A DNA stretch of 6,801 nucleotides from Chloroflexota bacterium. Lineage in GTDB: Bacteria > Chloroflexota > UBA6077. The DNA lies in assembly GCA_023380955.1 (NCBI GenBank), contig JAMCTB010000092.1, positions 1 to 6,801 of the forward strand, read 5' to 3'. How positions within the stretch are numbered: the first letter of the stretch is position 1; the number at the start of each line of letters is the position of its first letter. Below the pieces are notes generated by a model. That model searched no databases and had not been told where the DNA came from. It worked only from the letters and a program-made list of their open reading frames with translations. The position numbers were made by a program, and so were the translations under genes. Shown here piece after piece: positions 1-5,773 of the stretch.

Positions 1-25
1 GCCAGCTATTGTCGAGCTGTCAATG

Positions 26-53
26 GCCAACAGCCAATCGCCAACTGCCAACA
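26..53. repeat. Four tandem heptamers, GCCAAYN type
   Basis: Four consecutive 7-bp units read gccaaca, gccaatc, gccaact and gccaaca (TTGGC-cored on the other strand). They lie 4 bp beyond the stop codon of the sugar transferase gene. The array is flanked by a 6-bp inverted pair, AGCTGT at 15-20 and ACAGCT at 51-56, so the array would form the loop of a possible stem. Short heptameric tandem repeats of this sort occur in intergenic DNA of several bacterial groups; their role is unknown. No T-run follows, so I do not call it a terminator. Confidence 0.8.
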
Positions 54-57
54 GCTC

Positions 58-1551
58 CTAAAACGCTCCGCCCCCGGTCAGGACGGCCGGAATGGTACGC
101 AGGAGAATGCTGATGTCCATCCCGAGGGACCAGTTTTCGACGTAGTATATGTCGAGCATCACCATCTCGTCGAACGGTACCTCGCTGCGGCCGCTCACCT
201 GCCACAGCCCCGTGATGCCCGGCGACACCTCCAGCCGCCTCAGGTGCCACTCCTCGTACTTCTGCACCTCCTGTGGCAGCGGAGGCCTCGGCCCCACCAG
301 GCTCATGTCGCCGTACAGCACGTTTAGCAACTGGGGGATCTCGTCCAGGCTCGTTCGCCGCAGCAGCCGGCCGACCGCGGTCATGCGCGGGTCGTTGCGG
401 ATCTTGAAAATGGGGCCCGTTACCTCGTTCATGTGGAGAACCTGGTCCAGCTCCTCCTCCGCCCCCTGTTTCATGGATCTGAACTTGTACAAAGTGAAGG
501 CGATCCCGTCCCTGCCGACGCGCGTCTGTCGGAACAGCACCGGTCCCGGCGAATCGAGCTTGATAGCCACCGCGACGAGGACGAGCACCGGCGACAGAAC
601 GGTGAGAAGAGTCACGCCCACCGTTACGTCAAGCACTCGCTTGACGAACAGGTTCCATCCGCGGATCTGCGGACCGCTCCTAACGGCCAGCAGCGGAAGG
701 CCGTTCACCGTGTCCACGTCCACCTTGTCGATCTGAAGCTGTAGCAGGTCGGGAACCACCCGGAAGCTGACGTTCCTCCTTCGGCAGTGGCCGATGATCC
801 GCATCCGCTCCTCGTTGGAGGCGGCGGGGAGGGCAATGACGATCTCATCCACGCCCTGCTCGTCCACCACCCGCGCGACCTCGTCGCAAGTTCCCAGGCA
901 GCGGAAGCGCCCGAAATCCTCCCCGGGCTCCACGTCCACGAAACCCACCACCCGGGCGCCCCCGCTCCGTTCCGTCGCGATGCTGTGCATGATGCGCCGT
1001 CCGAGCGGGTTGCCGCCGCCCACCACCAGCACTCGACGGACCCCAACGCCTCTCCGCCGGAACAGCAGCATCAGGAGTCGATGGGCCAGGCGACCGAGGC
1101 CGACAGAGGCCACGGCCAGCAGCCAGAAGTAGATGAAGAGGGCGCGGGACGATGCGGGGTAACGAGTCATGGACACGGCCGCGAACAACACCATGACGCC
1201 CATGCTGGTGGTGCTGAACAGTGCCGAGACCTCCTGCAGCCAGGAGACCCCGCGGGGGAGCCTGTACATGCCTTTCAGCACGAAGGTGACCAGCAGGATG
1301 GCCGTCATGCCGGCCTGGACCGGCACGTAGTCGGGGTAAGACACGTCGAATTCGCCGGGGACCTCGCCGCCCAACTGCAGGACGTAACGGAGGAAGTAGG
1401 CGCCAAGAAAGGAGAGGTTCAGCGCCAGCAAATCGACCACGGCGAGGGCGACGTCCAGGAAGGCGACGAGGAGAGCCTCGCTCCGCTTTCGCTCAGGAGA
1501 CCGTGCGGGGTTTTCCCTCTGGCTTGCCGTGATCCTATCCGCAGTCTTCAC
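58..1551 (-). CDS. Polyprenyl-phosphate sugar-1-phosphate transferase (exopolysaccharide initiating type)
   Basis: This 497-aa membrane enzyme should transfer a sugar-1-phosphate from a nucleotide sugar to a lipid carrier phosphate at the inner face of the membrane, the first step of polysaccharide repeat-unit assembly. Four hydrophobic segments lie at about 25-57, 76-94, 108-127 and 137-163. A Rossmann-like CoA-binding-type domain follows, with VLVVGGGNPLGRR at 174-186. The catalytic domain starts at KRVLDV (304-309) with a further hydrophobic segment to about 330. It shows SPGPVLFRQTRVGRDG (334-349), LYKFRSM (354-360), the Asp-Glu pair in TSLDEIPQL (D403, E404), GDMSLVGPRPP (414-424) and SPGITGLWQVSGR (443-455). 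The C-terminus RTIPAVLTGGGAF is typical of the family, so the protein is complete. The start is a GTG 8 bp after the glycosyltransferase stop, with only a weak ribosome binding site, suggesting coupled translation. The sugar specificity (WcaJ-, PssY- or WbaP-like) cannot be told from sequence alone. Confidence 0.95.
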   Translation of the reverse strand: MKTADRITASQRENPARSPERKRSEALLVAFLDVALAVVDLLALNLSFLGAYFLRYVLQLGGEVPGEFDVSYPDYVPVQAGMTAILLVTFVLKGMYRLPRGVSWLQEVSALFSTTSMGVMVLFAAVSMTRYPASSRALFIYFWLLAVASVGLGRLAHRLLMLLFRRRGVGVRRVLVVGGGNPLGRRIMHSIATERSGGARVVGFVDVEPGEDFGRFRCLGTCDEVARVVDEQGVDEIVIALPAASNEERMRIIGHCRRRNVSFRVVPDLLQLQIDKVDVDTVNGLPLLAVRSGPQIRGWNLFVKRVLDVTVGVTLLTVLSPVLVLVAVAIKLDSPGPVLFRQTRVGRDGIAFTLYKFRSMKQGAEEELDQVLHMNEVTGPIFKIRNDPRMTAVGRLLRRTSLDEIPQLLNVLYGDMSLVGPRPPLPQEVQKYEEWHLRRLEVSPGITGLWQVSGRSEVPFDEMVMLDIYYVENWSLGMDISILLRTIPAVLTGGGAF

Positions 1552-1559
1552 AGTCGCCG

Positions 1560-2714
1560 CTAACGGCCCTCGCGCTCCAAAACGCTTCGGTACAGCCTCA
1601 GAGTCCGCTCCGCCATGTCGGACCAGGAGAAGCGGGCGGCCTGGATTCGGCCTTCCTCGCTCAGCCGCGCACCGAGGGATCGGTTGTCCAGCACCTTCGC
1701 GATCGCCTCTGCCAGAGCATCCACGTCAAGGGGATCCACGGTGATGGCCGCCGTGCCCACCACCTCGGGCAACGACGAGACGGAGGACGTAATCACGGGG
1801 GTTCCGCAAGCCATCGCCTCCAGAGGCGGGAGCCCGAAACCTTCGTACAAGGAAGGGTAGATGAAGATGTCGGCGCAATTATACCACAGTGGAAGTTCAT
1901 GCTCGGGAATGTAGTTGGCGAAAACCACCTCCTCCTGCAGCCCCAGGGCCTGGACCCGGGCAAAGATTCGGTCGTACAGCCATCCCCTGGCTCCGCCCAG
2001 TATCAGCTTCTGCCGGACGGCGTGCCGCCTTCGACCCAGCGCGTACGCCTCGACCAGCCGCTCCACGTTCTTTCTCGGCTCCAGAGTCCCAAGGTAGAGG
2101 AGGAAGTGGTCGGGGAGGCCGTGCGCGGCCCGAAACTCAGACAGGAGGACGCTGTCCTCCACCGGCTTGAACCTGGGATCGACCCCGCAATGGATTGCTT
2201 CCACCTTGTCCGGATGCACTCCAAAGAACTCGATGACGTCTCTTCGCGTACTCTCAGATATGGTGACGATCCGGTCGGACCGACGGGCCGAGAGCGCGCT
2301 CATGGCGGACAGGTAGATCCGGTTTCCCCGGTTGAAGCTCCCCGGCATCCGCAGGAAGGAAAGATCCAGCATGGTCACCACCGACGGAACGGGGCACAGG
2401 AGGGGTTGCACGTAGCTGGTGGAGTGGAGCAGGTCGAGCCTTCCGGAGGCCACGACGCCGGGCTGGAGCAACTGCTCCCAGGCGATGCGGACCGGCGGCC
2501 TCCAGGTGGGGAGCCGCGTTTGAGATACGTGAAAGTGATCCGTCGGCGCCAGCTCGGGAGGGAGAGTCCAGCGGGCGGTGTAGACCACCAGCTCCTGTTC
2601 CGGGCAGGCGAGGGGTCGAAGATGGGCGAGCAGTCGGTGGATATATCGGTTGATGCCGGCGGCGCGATAGGAGCTGGAGAGGTACAGCAGTTGGGCGTTG
2701 ATCCCGACGCGCAA
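1560..2714 (-). CDS. Glycosyltransferase, GT4 family (GT-B fold)
   Basis: This 384-aa cytoplasmic or membrane-associated glycosyltransferase probably adds a sugar to a lipid-linked glycan started by the next gene. The N-terminal domain opens with RVGINAQLL (2-10) and an [12 protein letters not shown] segment (18-29) typical of acceptor-side domains. The C-terminal nucleotide-sugar domain shows [14 protein letters not shown] (207-220), LILGGARGW (237-245) and the family E-x7-E motif at E291-E299 in [19 protein letters not shown]. Total length is normal for GT4. I chose a TTG start at 2714 because GGAGG lies 6 nt upstream. An in-frame TTG at 2732 would add six residues (MRRRVA) but has no such site. 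It lies 58 bp after the 123-aa gene and 8 bp before the sugar transferase. Donor and acceptor are unknown; mannosyl- or rhamnosyltransferase-like function is possible. Confidence 0.93.
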   Translation of the reverse strand: MRVGINAQLLYLSSSYRAAGINRYIHRLLAHLRPLACPEQELVVYTARWTLPPELAPTDHFHVSQTRLPTWRPPVRIAWEQLLQPGVVASGRLDLLHSTSYVQPLLCPVPSVVTMLDLSFLRMPGSFNRGNRIYLSAMSALSARRSDRIVTISESTRRDVIEFFGVHPDKVEAIHCGVDPRFKPVEDSVLLSEFRAAHGLPDHFLLYLGTLEPRKNVERLVEAYALGRRRHAVRQKLILGGARGWLYDRIFARVQALGLQEEVVFANYIPEHELPLWYNCADIFIYPSLYEGFGLPPLEAMACGTPVITSSVSSLPEVVGTAAITVDPLDVDALAEAIAKVLDNRSLGARLSEEGRIQAARFSWSDMAERTLRLYRSVLEREGR

Positions 2715-2720
2715 GGCGAC

Positions 2721-2725
2721 CCTCC
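2721..2725 (-). promoter_or_regulatory. Shine-Dalgarno site for the TTG start of the glycosyltransferase
   Basis: GGAGG on the minus strand stands 6 nt upstream of the TTG at 2714-2712. This spacing decides the start in favour of that TTG over the upstream in-frame TTG at 2732. Confidence 0.65.
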
Positions 2726-2772
2726 GTCGCAAGTGCCGCCCAGTCTACCACAACCACCCACCTTCCGTGGGC

Positions 2773-3144
2773 CTAGAAGGGCTTCCCCCTCGCCGAAGGC
2801 GGCAATGCGCTCAGCTTTCGGACGTGGTCCTTGGTCTCCTCAGCGTTGTGAGATCGAAGGTCCCAGTTGAGTACACCCGCGGCGTCCGGGATCCAGACGT
2901 CCACGTAGGGATCGCCGAAGCGCTGCTCTACCCAATTCTTCAGTACGGTGACGTTCTCCAGGCTCGTGCTCCTGAGCGTGAGGATCATGAGAGGGTCACC
3001 GGTGGCGATGGCGACGGCCTCGTCGGCCGCGATGTACCGGGGGGCGCGCATGATTCCCTCAGGACGGATCTCCGCATGATCCCTCAGGACGTTCTCCACC
3101 TCGTCGGCGTGCTCGGCAGGCACCGCAATTTGATACTCGTACAT
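2773..3144 (-). CDS. Conserved-looking 123-aa protein of unknown function
   Basis: I do not recognise this small soluble protein. It has no signal peptide, membrane segment or cysteine. It begins MYEYQIAVPAEHADEVENVL, a beta-strand followed by a helix. Two strands follow, with AVAIAT and LMILTLRS at about 43-59, then a helix with NVTVLKNWVEQRF (64-76) and PYVDVWIPDA (79-88). This beta-alpha-beta-beta-alpha-beta order suggests a small ferredoxin-like (ACT- or NIL-like) fold, but that is inference. The C-terminal 30 residues are charged and probably flexible. An ATG with GGGAGGG just upstream fixes the start; an in-frame GTG four codons earlier overlaps that site and is unlikely. It follows the CxC protein gene after about 115 bp on the same strand and may be part of the same operon. 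Confidence 0.75.
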   Translation of the reverse strand: MYEYQIAVPAEHADEVENVLRDHAEIRPEGIMRAPRYIAADEAVAIATGDPLMILTLRSTSLENVTVLKNWVEQRFGDPYVDVWIPDAAGVLNWDLRSHNAEETKDHVRKLSALPPSARGKPF

Positions 3145-3147
3145 AGT

Positions 3148-3154
3148 CCCTCCC
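3148..3154 (-). promoter_or_regulatory. Shine-Dalgarno site for the 123-aa protein
   Basis: GGGAGGG on the minus strand lies 3 nt before the ATG at 3144 (4 nt if GGAGG is the core). It supports the ATG over the upstream GTG at 3156, which falls within this site. Confidence 0.65.
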
Positions 3155-3198
3155 ACCAGAGGTTGTCGGGCGAATAGAAGCAGCCAGCCCGGCCAGGC

Positions 3199-3244
3199 TC
3201 ACCTCGGTGGCAATCGACATGCCAGCGCAAGAGGGACGAGGTGA
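3199..3244. repeat. 8-bp inverted repeat in the gap between the 208-aa and 123-aa genes
   Basis: TCACCTCG at 3199-3206 is the exact reverse complement of CGAGGTGA at 3237-3244, separated by 30 nt. No T-run follows on the minus strand, so it is not a standard terminator. It could be an RNA processing or attenuation structure, or chance. Confidence 0.35.
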
Positions 3245-3259
3245 TGGCTCCTGAGGAAC

Positions 3260-3886
3260 TTACCGCTGCCCTTGCAGCAACCTCGCGCCCCGGGTCAAGT
3301 TGACTATCCCACAGATGCAGCTCTTGCCCACCGTCCGAGCTGCTTCCTCGGGCGTTCGTGTACCGGCCTGCACCTCCGCCAGCGCCTTCTCCACCAGGTG
3401 CCTTGCCACCAGGCCATGCCCGCACATGGTGGTGAACTCCTGCACCTCAGCGCTCGGCAACAGCTCCTTTTTCCCTCGAAGACCGAGAGAGAGGTTGATG
3501 GTGTGCGGCTTCAATCCGACTTCCCGGGCCATCCCCATCACCTCGTCGATCAAGCCGCTGACAACGATGGAGATGCCCAGGTCCTCTTCCTTCAACTGCT
3601 TCAGCACCCGCTTCATCTTCTCCCGATCGTCGAAGCAGCAGATGAAGCCCCTGGTATCTTCCTGAAAGGCCAGGGCCGCCTCTCTCGTCATGTTTCCGGC
3701 CGCGATGCTGGCGCGCTGCGGGCTGTCTCCGGCGTTGCTGGGTCCCTCGTCGAAGACGATGTTCACGATGCGCCTCACCTTCGGCGCGGCCCCCTCCATG
3801 TTCACCCCGCGCGAACATCGCGCGTACATCACGAAATCGTCCTTCAAGGACTCGACGGAGCCCTGTCGATGCAACGAATGAGTCAT
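3260..3886 (-). CDS. Cysteine-containing protein of unknown function (CxC protein)
   Basis: This 208-aa soluble protein starts MTHSLHRQGSVESLKDDFV and I cannot assign a named family. It carries six cysteines: C24 (YARCSRGVN), C83-C84 (GFICCFDD), C155 (TTMCGHGLV) and C190/C192 (GKSCICGIVN). The CGHG and CxCG-N-TRGARLL patches look like conserved metal- or thiol-binding sites, but they do not match a standard four-cysteine ferredoxin motif. Residues 88-125 look alternately helical and beta, with GISIVVSGLIDEV at 104-116. The start is taken at 3886 because its ATG overlaps the upstream TGA stop as ATGA, a sign of translational coupling. A longer reading from 4009 would run through the end of the ferredoxin gene and is rejected. 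The ribosome binding site is weak, fitting coupling. It probably works with the ferredoxin-type protein, perhaps as a partner that holds a metal or thiol; this is inferred from context alone. Confidence 0.85.
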   Translation of the reverse strand: MTHSLHRQGSVESLKDDFVMYARCSRGVNMEGAAPKVRRIVNIVFDEGPSNAGDSPQRASIAAGNMTREAALAFQEDTRGFICCFDDREKMKRVLKQLKEEDLGISIVVSGLIDEVMGMAREVGLKPHTINLSLGLRGKKELLPSAEVQEFTTMCGHGLVARHLVEKALAEVQAGTRTPEEAARTVGKSCICGIVNLTRGARLLQGQR

Positions 3887-4602
3887 TCTACCAGTGGCCT
3901 CCCCAGTCCCATGTTGATCTTCGCGTTCGGCCGCACCGGCAGACCCAGCCGCTCCAGAGCTGGCATGACCGGTATGGAGCCGTCGTCCTCCAACCGAGTA
4001 AAGAGACACCAGGAAAAGACGGTGTCGAGCGTCTCCGCCGTGGTCTCCACCACCGGCACGATCTCCGGAAGGCGAGCGGCGTCGAACTCGAACTCGAGGA
4101 TCGCCGAGAGCACCCTCTCGTTCTTGACGTCGTCCCGCATTTTCCCGGTGGCGCGATCGGCCAGCAGGAAGCTAACCGGATTCTTCTCCTCCCAGTGCAC
4201 CCCGATCTTTGCCAGGGCCGTGGTCATCTTCTCCAGCTCGCCGAGCCGGGTGGCGATTCCGGGCCTGCCGAATTCCAGACCCATCCCGACCCGTCCGCGC
4301 TTCACCCGCCCGGTCACGTCGTTGGTCTTCGATTCCTCGGTGCCCCTGCCGAAGCCCTTGGTCGTGGAGTGCTGGATCCCCGGATCGCTGAACTCGCGCC
4401 GCAGCACTCTGGGCCATTCCGACGTCTCCGGCGACTCCTCGATACCCTGCACCGGGCACGAAGCGTAGCGGAGGCAGGTCCCGCACTCCACGCACTCGTC
4501 GAGGTCGATCTCCACCGTCCCGTTCGCCGGCTTGATGGCGCCCACAGGGCACCACGGTATGCACTCCTCACACGCGGTACACAACATCTGGTCGATCTGC
4601 AC
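3883..4602 (-). CDS. Two-[4Fe-4S] ferredoxin-type protein with an extra C-terminal domain
   Basis: This 239-aa protein begins with a bacterial ferredoxin-like module that should bind two [4Fe-4S] clusters and carry electrons. The first motif is C8-x2-C11-x2-C14-x3-C18-P (CTACEECIPWCP). The second is C37-x2-C40-x2-C43-x5-C49-P (CVECGTCLRYASCP), with two extra residues before the last cysteine. The remaining 180 or so residues are not ferredoxin. They include TNDVTGRVKRG (93-103), GMGLEFGRPG (106-115), GVHWEEKNPVSFLLADRATG (134-153) and a C-terminus KINMGLGRPL (228-237), which I cannot assign. Total length is far greater than a normal ferredoxin (about 60-80 aa). The start is a GTG at 4602 with GGAGG 6 nt upstream; reading from 4653 would add 17 arginine-rich residues without a site. 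The stop overlaps the next start. It is likely an electron donor or redox enzyme subunit for the neighbouring ComA-family and CxC proteins. Confidence 0.92.
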   Translation of the reverse strand: MQIDQMLCTACEECIPWCPVGAIKPANGTVEIDLDECVECGTCLRYASCPVQGIEESPETSEWPRVLRREFSDPGIQHSTTKGFGRGTEESKTNDVTGRVKRGRVGMGLEFGRPGIATRLGELEKMTTALAKIGVHWEEKNPVSFLLADRATGKMRDDVKNERVLSAILEFEFDAARLPEIVPVVETTAETLDTVFSWCLFTRLEDDGSIPVMPALERLGLPVRPNAKINMGLGRPLVE

Positions 4603-4608
4603 GACCTT

Positions 4609-4613
4609 CCTCC
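4609..4613 (-). promoter_or_regulatory. Shine-Dalgarno site for the GTG start of the ferredoxin-type gene
   Basis: GGAGG on the minus strand stands 6 nt before the GTG at 4602-4600. It favours this GTG over an in-frame upstream start at 4653, and over an internal ATG five codons later (M6), which would begin too close to the first cluster cysteine. Confidence 0.75.
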
Positions 4614-4641
4614 AATGTCTCCCGAAAGTTGAGTGTCTCCT

Positions 4642-4714
4642 CCCTCTCCGCATGGGAGAGCGTGAACGTGCCAGAGGGCACGTTCACGGGGGTGAGGGTT
4701 CGTCAGGGTGAGGG
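4642..4714. repeat. REP-like palindromic repeat, copy A, with an inserted hairpin
   Basis: On the plus strand this reads CCCTCTCC, a short loop, GGGAGAG, then a 28-bp hairpin, then GGTGAGGG and CAGGGTGAGGG. The outer parts match copy B at 5726-5758 in the same orientation. The stem CTCTCC/GGAGAG (4644-4649 with 4655-4660) is a decayed form of the copy B palindrome, and the GGTGAGGG tail is duplicated. The right end overlaps the 3' end of the ComA-family gene, so the last codons and TGA of that gene lie in the repeat. The left end lies about 28 bp before the ribosome binding site of the next gene. It may stabilise or process the operon mRNA between genes 1 and 2. Confidence 0.7.
4661..4688. 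repeat. Perfect 12-bp inverted repeat with a 4-nt loop
   Basis: CGTGAACGTGCC at 4661-4672 and GGCACGTTCACG at 4677-4688 are exact reverse complements around AGAG. In RNA this would be a strong hairpin between the ComA-family gene and the ferredoxin-type gene. The minus-strand sequence that follows is CTCTCCCATG, with no U-run, so it is not a standard intrinsic terminator. A role in mRNA stability, partial termination, or as part of a mobile palindromic element is possible. Confidence 0.85.
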
Positions 4715-5515
4715 CTCGAGCTTGCCCGCCCTTTCCGTCAGGAACGGGTAGTTCACCGCGCGGGTCATCCCCCGGCGCATCGCCTCGACGATCACCAGCT
4801 CCTCGGGATAGACGTTCCCCAGGTTGACCTCCGGGCCGAGGTTGGTGACCAGCCAGGCGTGGAGCCAGGGCCAGCCGCCCGGGTTCGGCTCGAACACCAG
4901 GTTCTTCAGCCCGAGGGCCTCGACCAGCCGGTGGAGGGTATCCGGGTCGTCCTTCTGCAGAAGGCGAAGCTCCGAGTGTTCCAGCGTAACCTTCTTGACG
5001 CCCAGCTCCAGGTCGTTGGTCGCCATGGCGATCGCCAGATCCAGCTCGATCGGACGGTCGGGCACCTTCCGGCCCAACTCGGTCACCACCTCGAGGCCCG
5101 TCGAGAGTGCCAGCCGAATGATCTCGTCGCGCCGCGGTTTCGGCAGGGCCGGGATCACGTCCTCGCTGATCTCGACCGCATCGAAGCCGAGCTCTTTCAA
5201 GCGAACGAAGTAGGGCTCCACCTGTCCCTGCATCACCGCCAGCTCGAACGGAATGCCCCCGGGCATCGAGCGTATGCCCTGGGCCCGGTAAAGCTGAAAC
5301 TTGCGCCGGAACCACTCCTCGCTGAAACGAGCGATCACGCCACAGTGGTCGTTGTGCTTCACCATGTCGACTGCCTCGGCCGCGACCTCCAGGATTCCCT
5401 CGACCGCCGAAAGCGGCTGCCCTCGATCCGTCAGTATGGTGATGCCGCTCTCTCTTGGCTTGACCGATCGTTGGGGAAGGCTGAGAAAGGGGAAACAGCC
5501 GGGTTGCTCGAACAT
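4703..5515 (-). CDS. ComA-family (phosphosulfolactate synthase-like) TIM-barrel protein
   Basis: This 270-aa protein matches, by my recall of the family, phosphosulfolactate synthase (ComA in methanogens, YitD in Bacillus, HSA32 in plants). The founding enzyme joins sulfite to phosphoenolpyruvate, giving (2R)-phospho-3-sulfolactate, the first step of coenzyme M synthesis. Shared patches include GITILTDRGQP (24-34), a lysine in DMVKHND (50-56), MPGGIPFE (84-91), LGFDAVEISED (109-119), VVTELGRKVPDR (143-154), VFEPNP (207-212) and VNLGNVYPEELVIVEAMRRG (230-249). Length is near the family norm of about 250. Where I recall KFGWGTS in ComA this protein has KHNDHCG, and the region after the TLEHSE strand (177-182) lacks the E-S-G segment, so substrate or reaction may differ. 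The ATG start has GAGGAGG 7 nt upstream. It is the first gene of the leftward operon, and its last codons lie in a repeat. No comB, comC, comD or comE is in view. Confidence 0.85.
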   Translation of the reverse strand: MFEQPGCFPFLSLPQRSVKPRESGITILTDRGQPLSAVEGILEVAAEAVDMVKHNDHCGVIARFSEEWFRRKFQLYRAQGIRSMPGGIPFELAVMQGQVEPYFVRLKELGFDAVEISEDVIPALPKPRRDEIIRLALSTGLEVVTELGRKVPDRPIELDLAIAMATNDLELGVKKVTLEHSELRLLQKDDPDTLHRLVEALGLKNLVFEPNPGGWPWLHAWLVTNLGPEVNLGNVYPEELVIVEAMRRGMTRAVNYPFLTERAGKLEPSP

Positions 5516-5664
5516 GCAGCATCCTCCTCGTTGCTGTAATGAGTCTCCAGGTGGGCGACGTGGTTGGATGCAACCGGAACGGTCCGCAGTGGCGGTGGTT
5601 ATGGCTGGAACTTATCGAATAGCAATGATATTTAGCTGTATGTACTATCACACAGCCAGATCAT
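5516..5664 (-). other. Predicted 5' leader of the leftward operon
   Basis: Between the predicted transcription start near 5657 and the ATG at 5515 lies an untranslated leader of about 140 nt. It holds only small stems, such as GGTTG-GATG-CAACC (5562-5575) and CGGA-ACGG-TCCG (5575-5586). I see no recognisable riboswitch, T-box or leader peptide. Confidence 0.35.
5523..5529 (-). promoter_or_regulatory. Shine-Dalgarno site of the ComA-family gene
   Basis: GAGGAGG on the minus strand lies 7 nt before the ATG at 5515. It is the strongest ribosome binding site in the window and fixes the start. Confidence 0.8.
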
Positions 5665-5693
5665 AATCTACCATGCGGCAGATGGCCTGTCAA
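5665..5693 (-). promoter_or_regulatory. Sigma-70-type promoter for the leftward operon
   Basis: On the minus strand a perfect TTGACA (5693-5688) is followed after 17 bp by TAGATT (5670-5665), which matches the -10 consensus at four of six positions. Transcription would start near 5657 and cover the ComA-family gene and those after it. The surrounding DNA is AT-rich compared with the rest of the window. Confidence 0.6.
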
Positions 5694-5717
5694 CGTTTGT
5701 CGCCGGCACAGCTTGTT

Positions 5718-5762
5718 GAGGCATCCCCTCTCCCTTTGGGAGAGGGCCAGGGTGAGGGCCTC
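5718..5762. repeat. REP-like palindromic repeat, copy B
   Basis: The core is a perfect 9-bp stem, CCCTCTCCC (5726-5734) and GGGAGAGGG (5738-5746), around TTT. It is followed by CCAGGGTGAGGGCC, and enclosed by a 5-bp inverted pair GAGGC (5718-5722) and GCCTC (5758-5762). Elements of this kind are scattered in many bacterial genomes and, when translated by chance, give a P-H-P-G-P-L-P-K-G-E-G peptide, as happens here on the minus strand. It lies between the two divergent promoters and resembles copy A at 4642-4714. Confidence 0.85.
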
Positions 5763-5773
5763 TAGCGTCTTGC

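Noticed and set aside
787..1563. A 258-codon open frame on the plus strand, rich in histidine, glutamine and glutamate
   Set aside because: It is antisense to the sugar transferase gene; the odd composition is a by-product of the opposite strand's codons.
1899..2870. A 323-codon open frame on the plus strand
   Set aside because: It lies antisense to the glycosyltransferase gene, which has clear GT4 motifs. The translation has no domain character.
3272..4468. A 398-codon open frame on the plus strand
   Set aside because: It is antisense to the CxC and ferredoxin-type genes and has no recognisable motif. Long antisense frames are expected in GC-rich coding DNA.
4661..4688. The 12-bp hairpin as an intrinsic terminator
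   Set aside because: No T-run follows on either strand.
4314..5651. A 445-codon open frame on the minus strand
   Set aside because: It overlaps both the ComA-family gene and the ferredoxin-type gene in another frame, and its translation is low-complexity, rich in G, R and P. The real frames show family motifs and ribosome binding sites.
5516..5664. A riboswitch or T-box in the leader of the ComA-family gene
   Set aside because: Only short stems of 4-5 bp are present and no known conserved core is recognisable.
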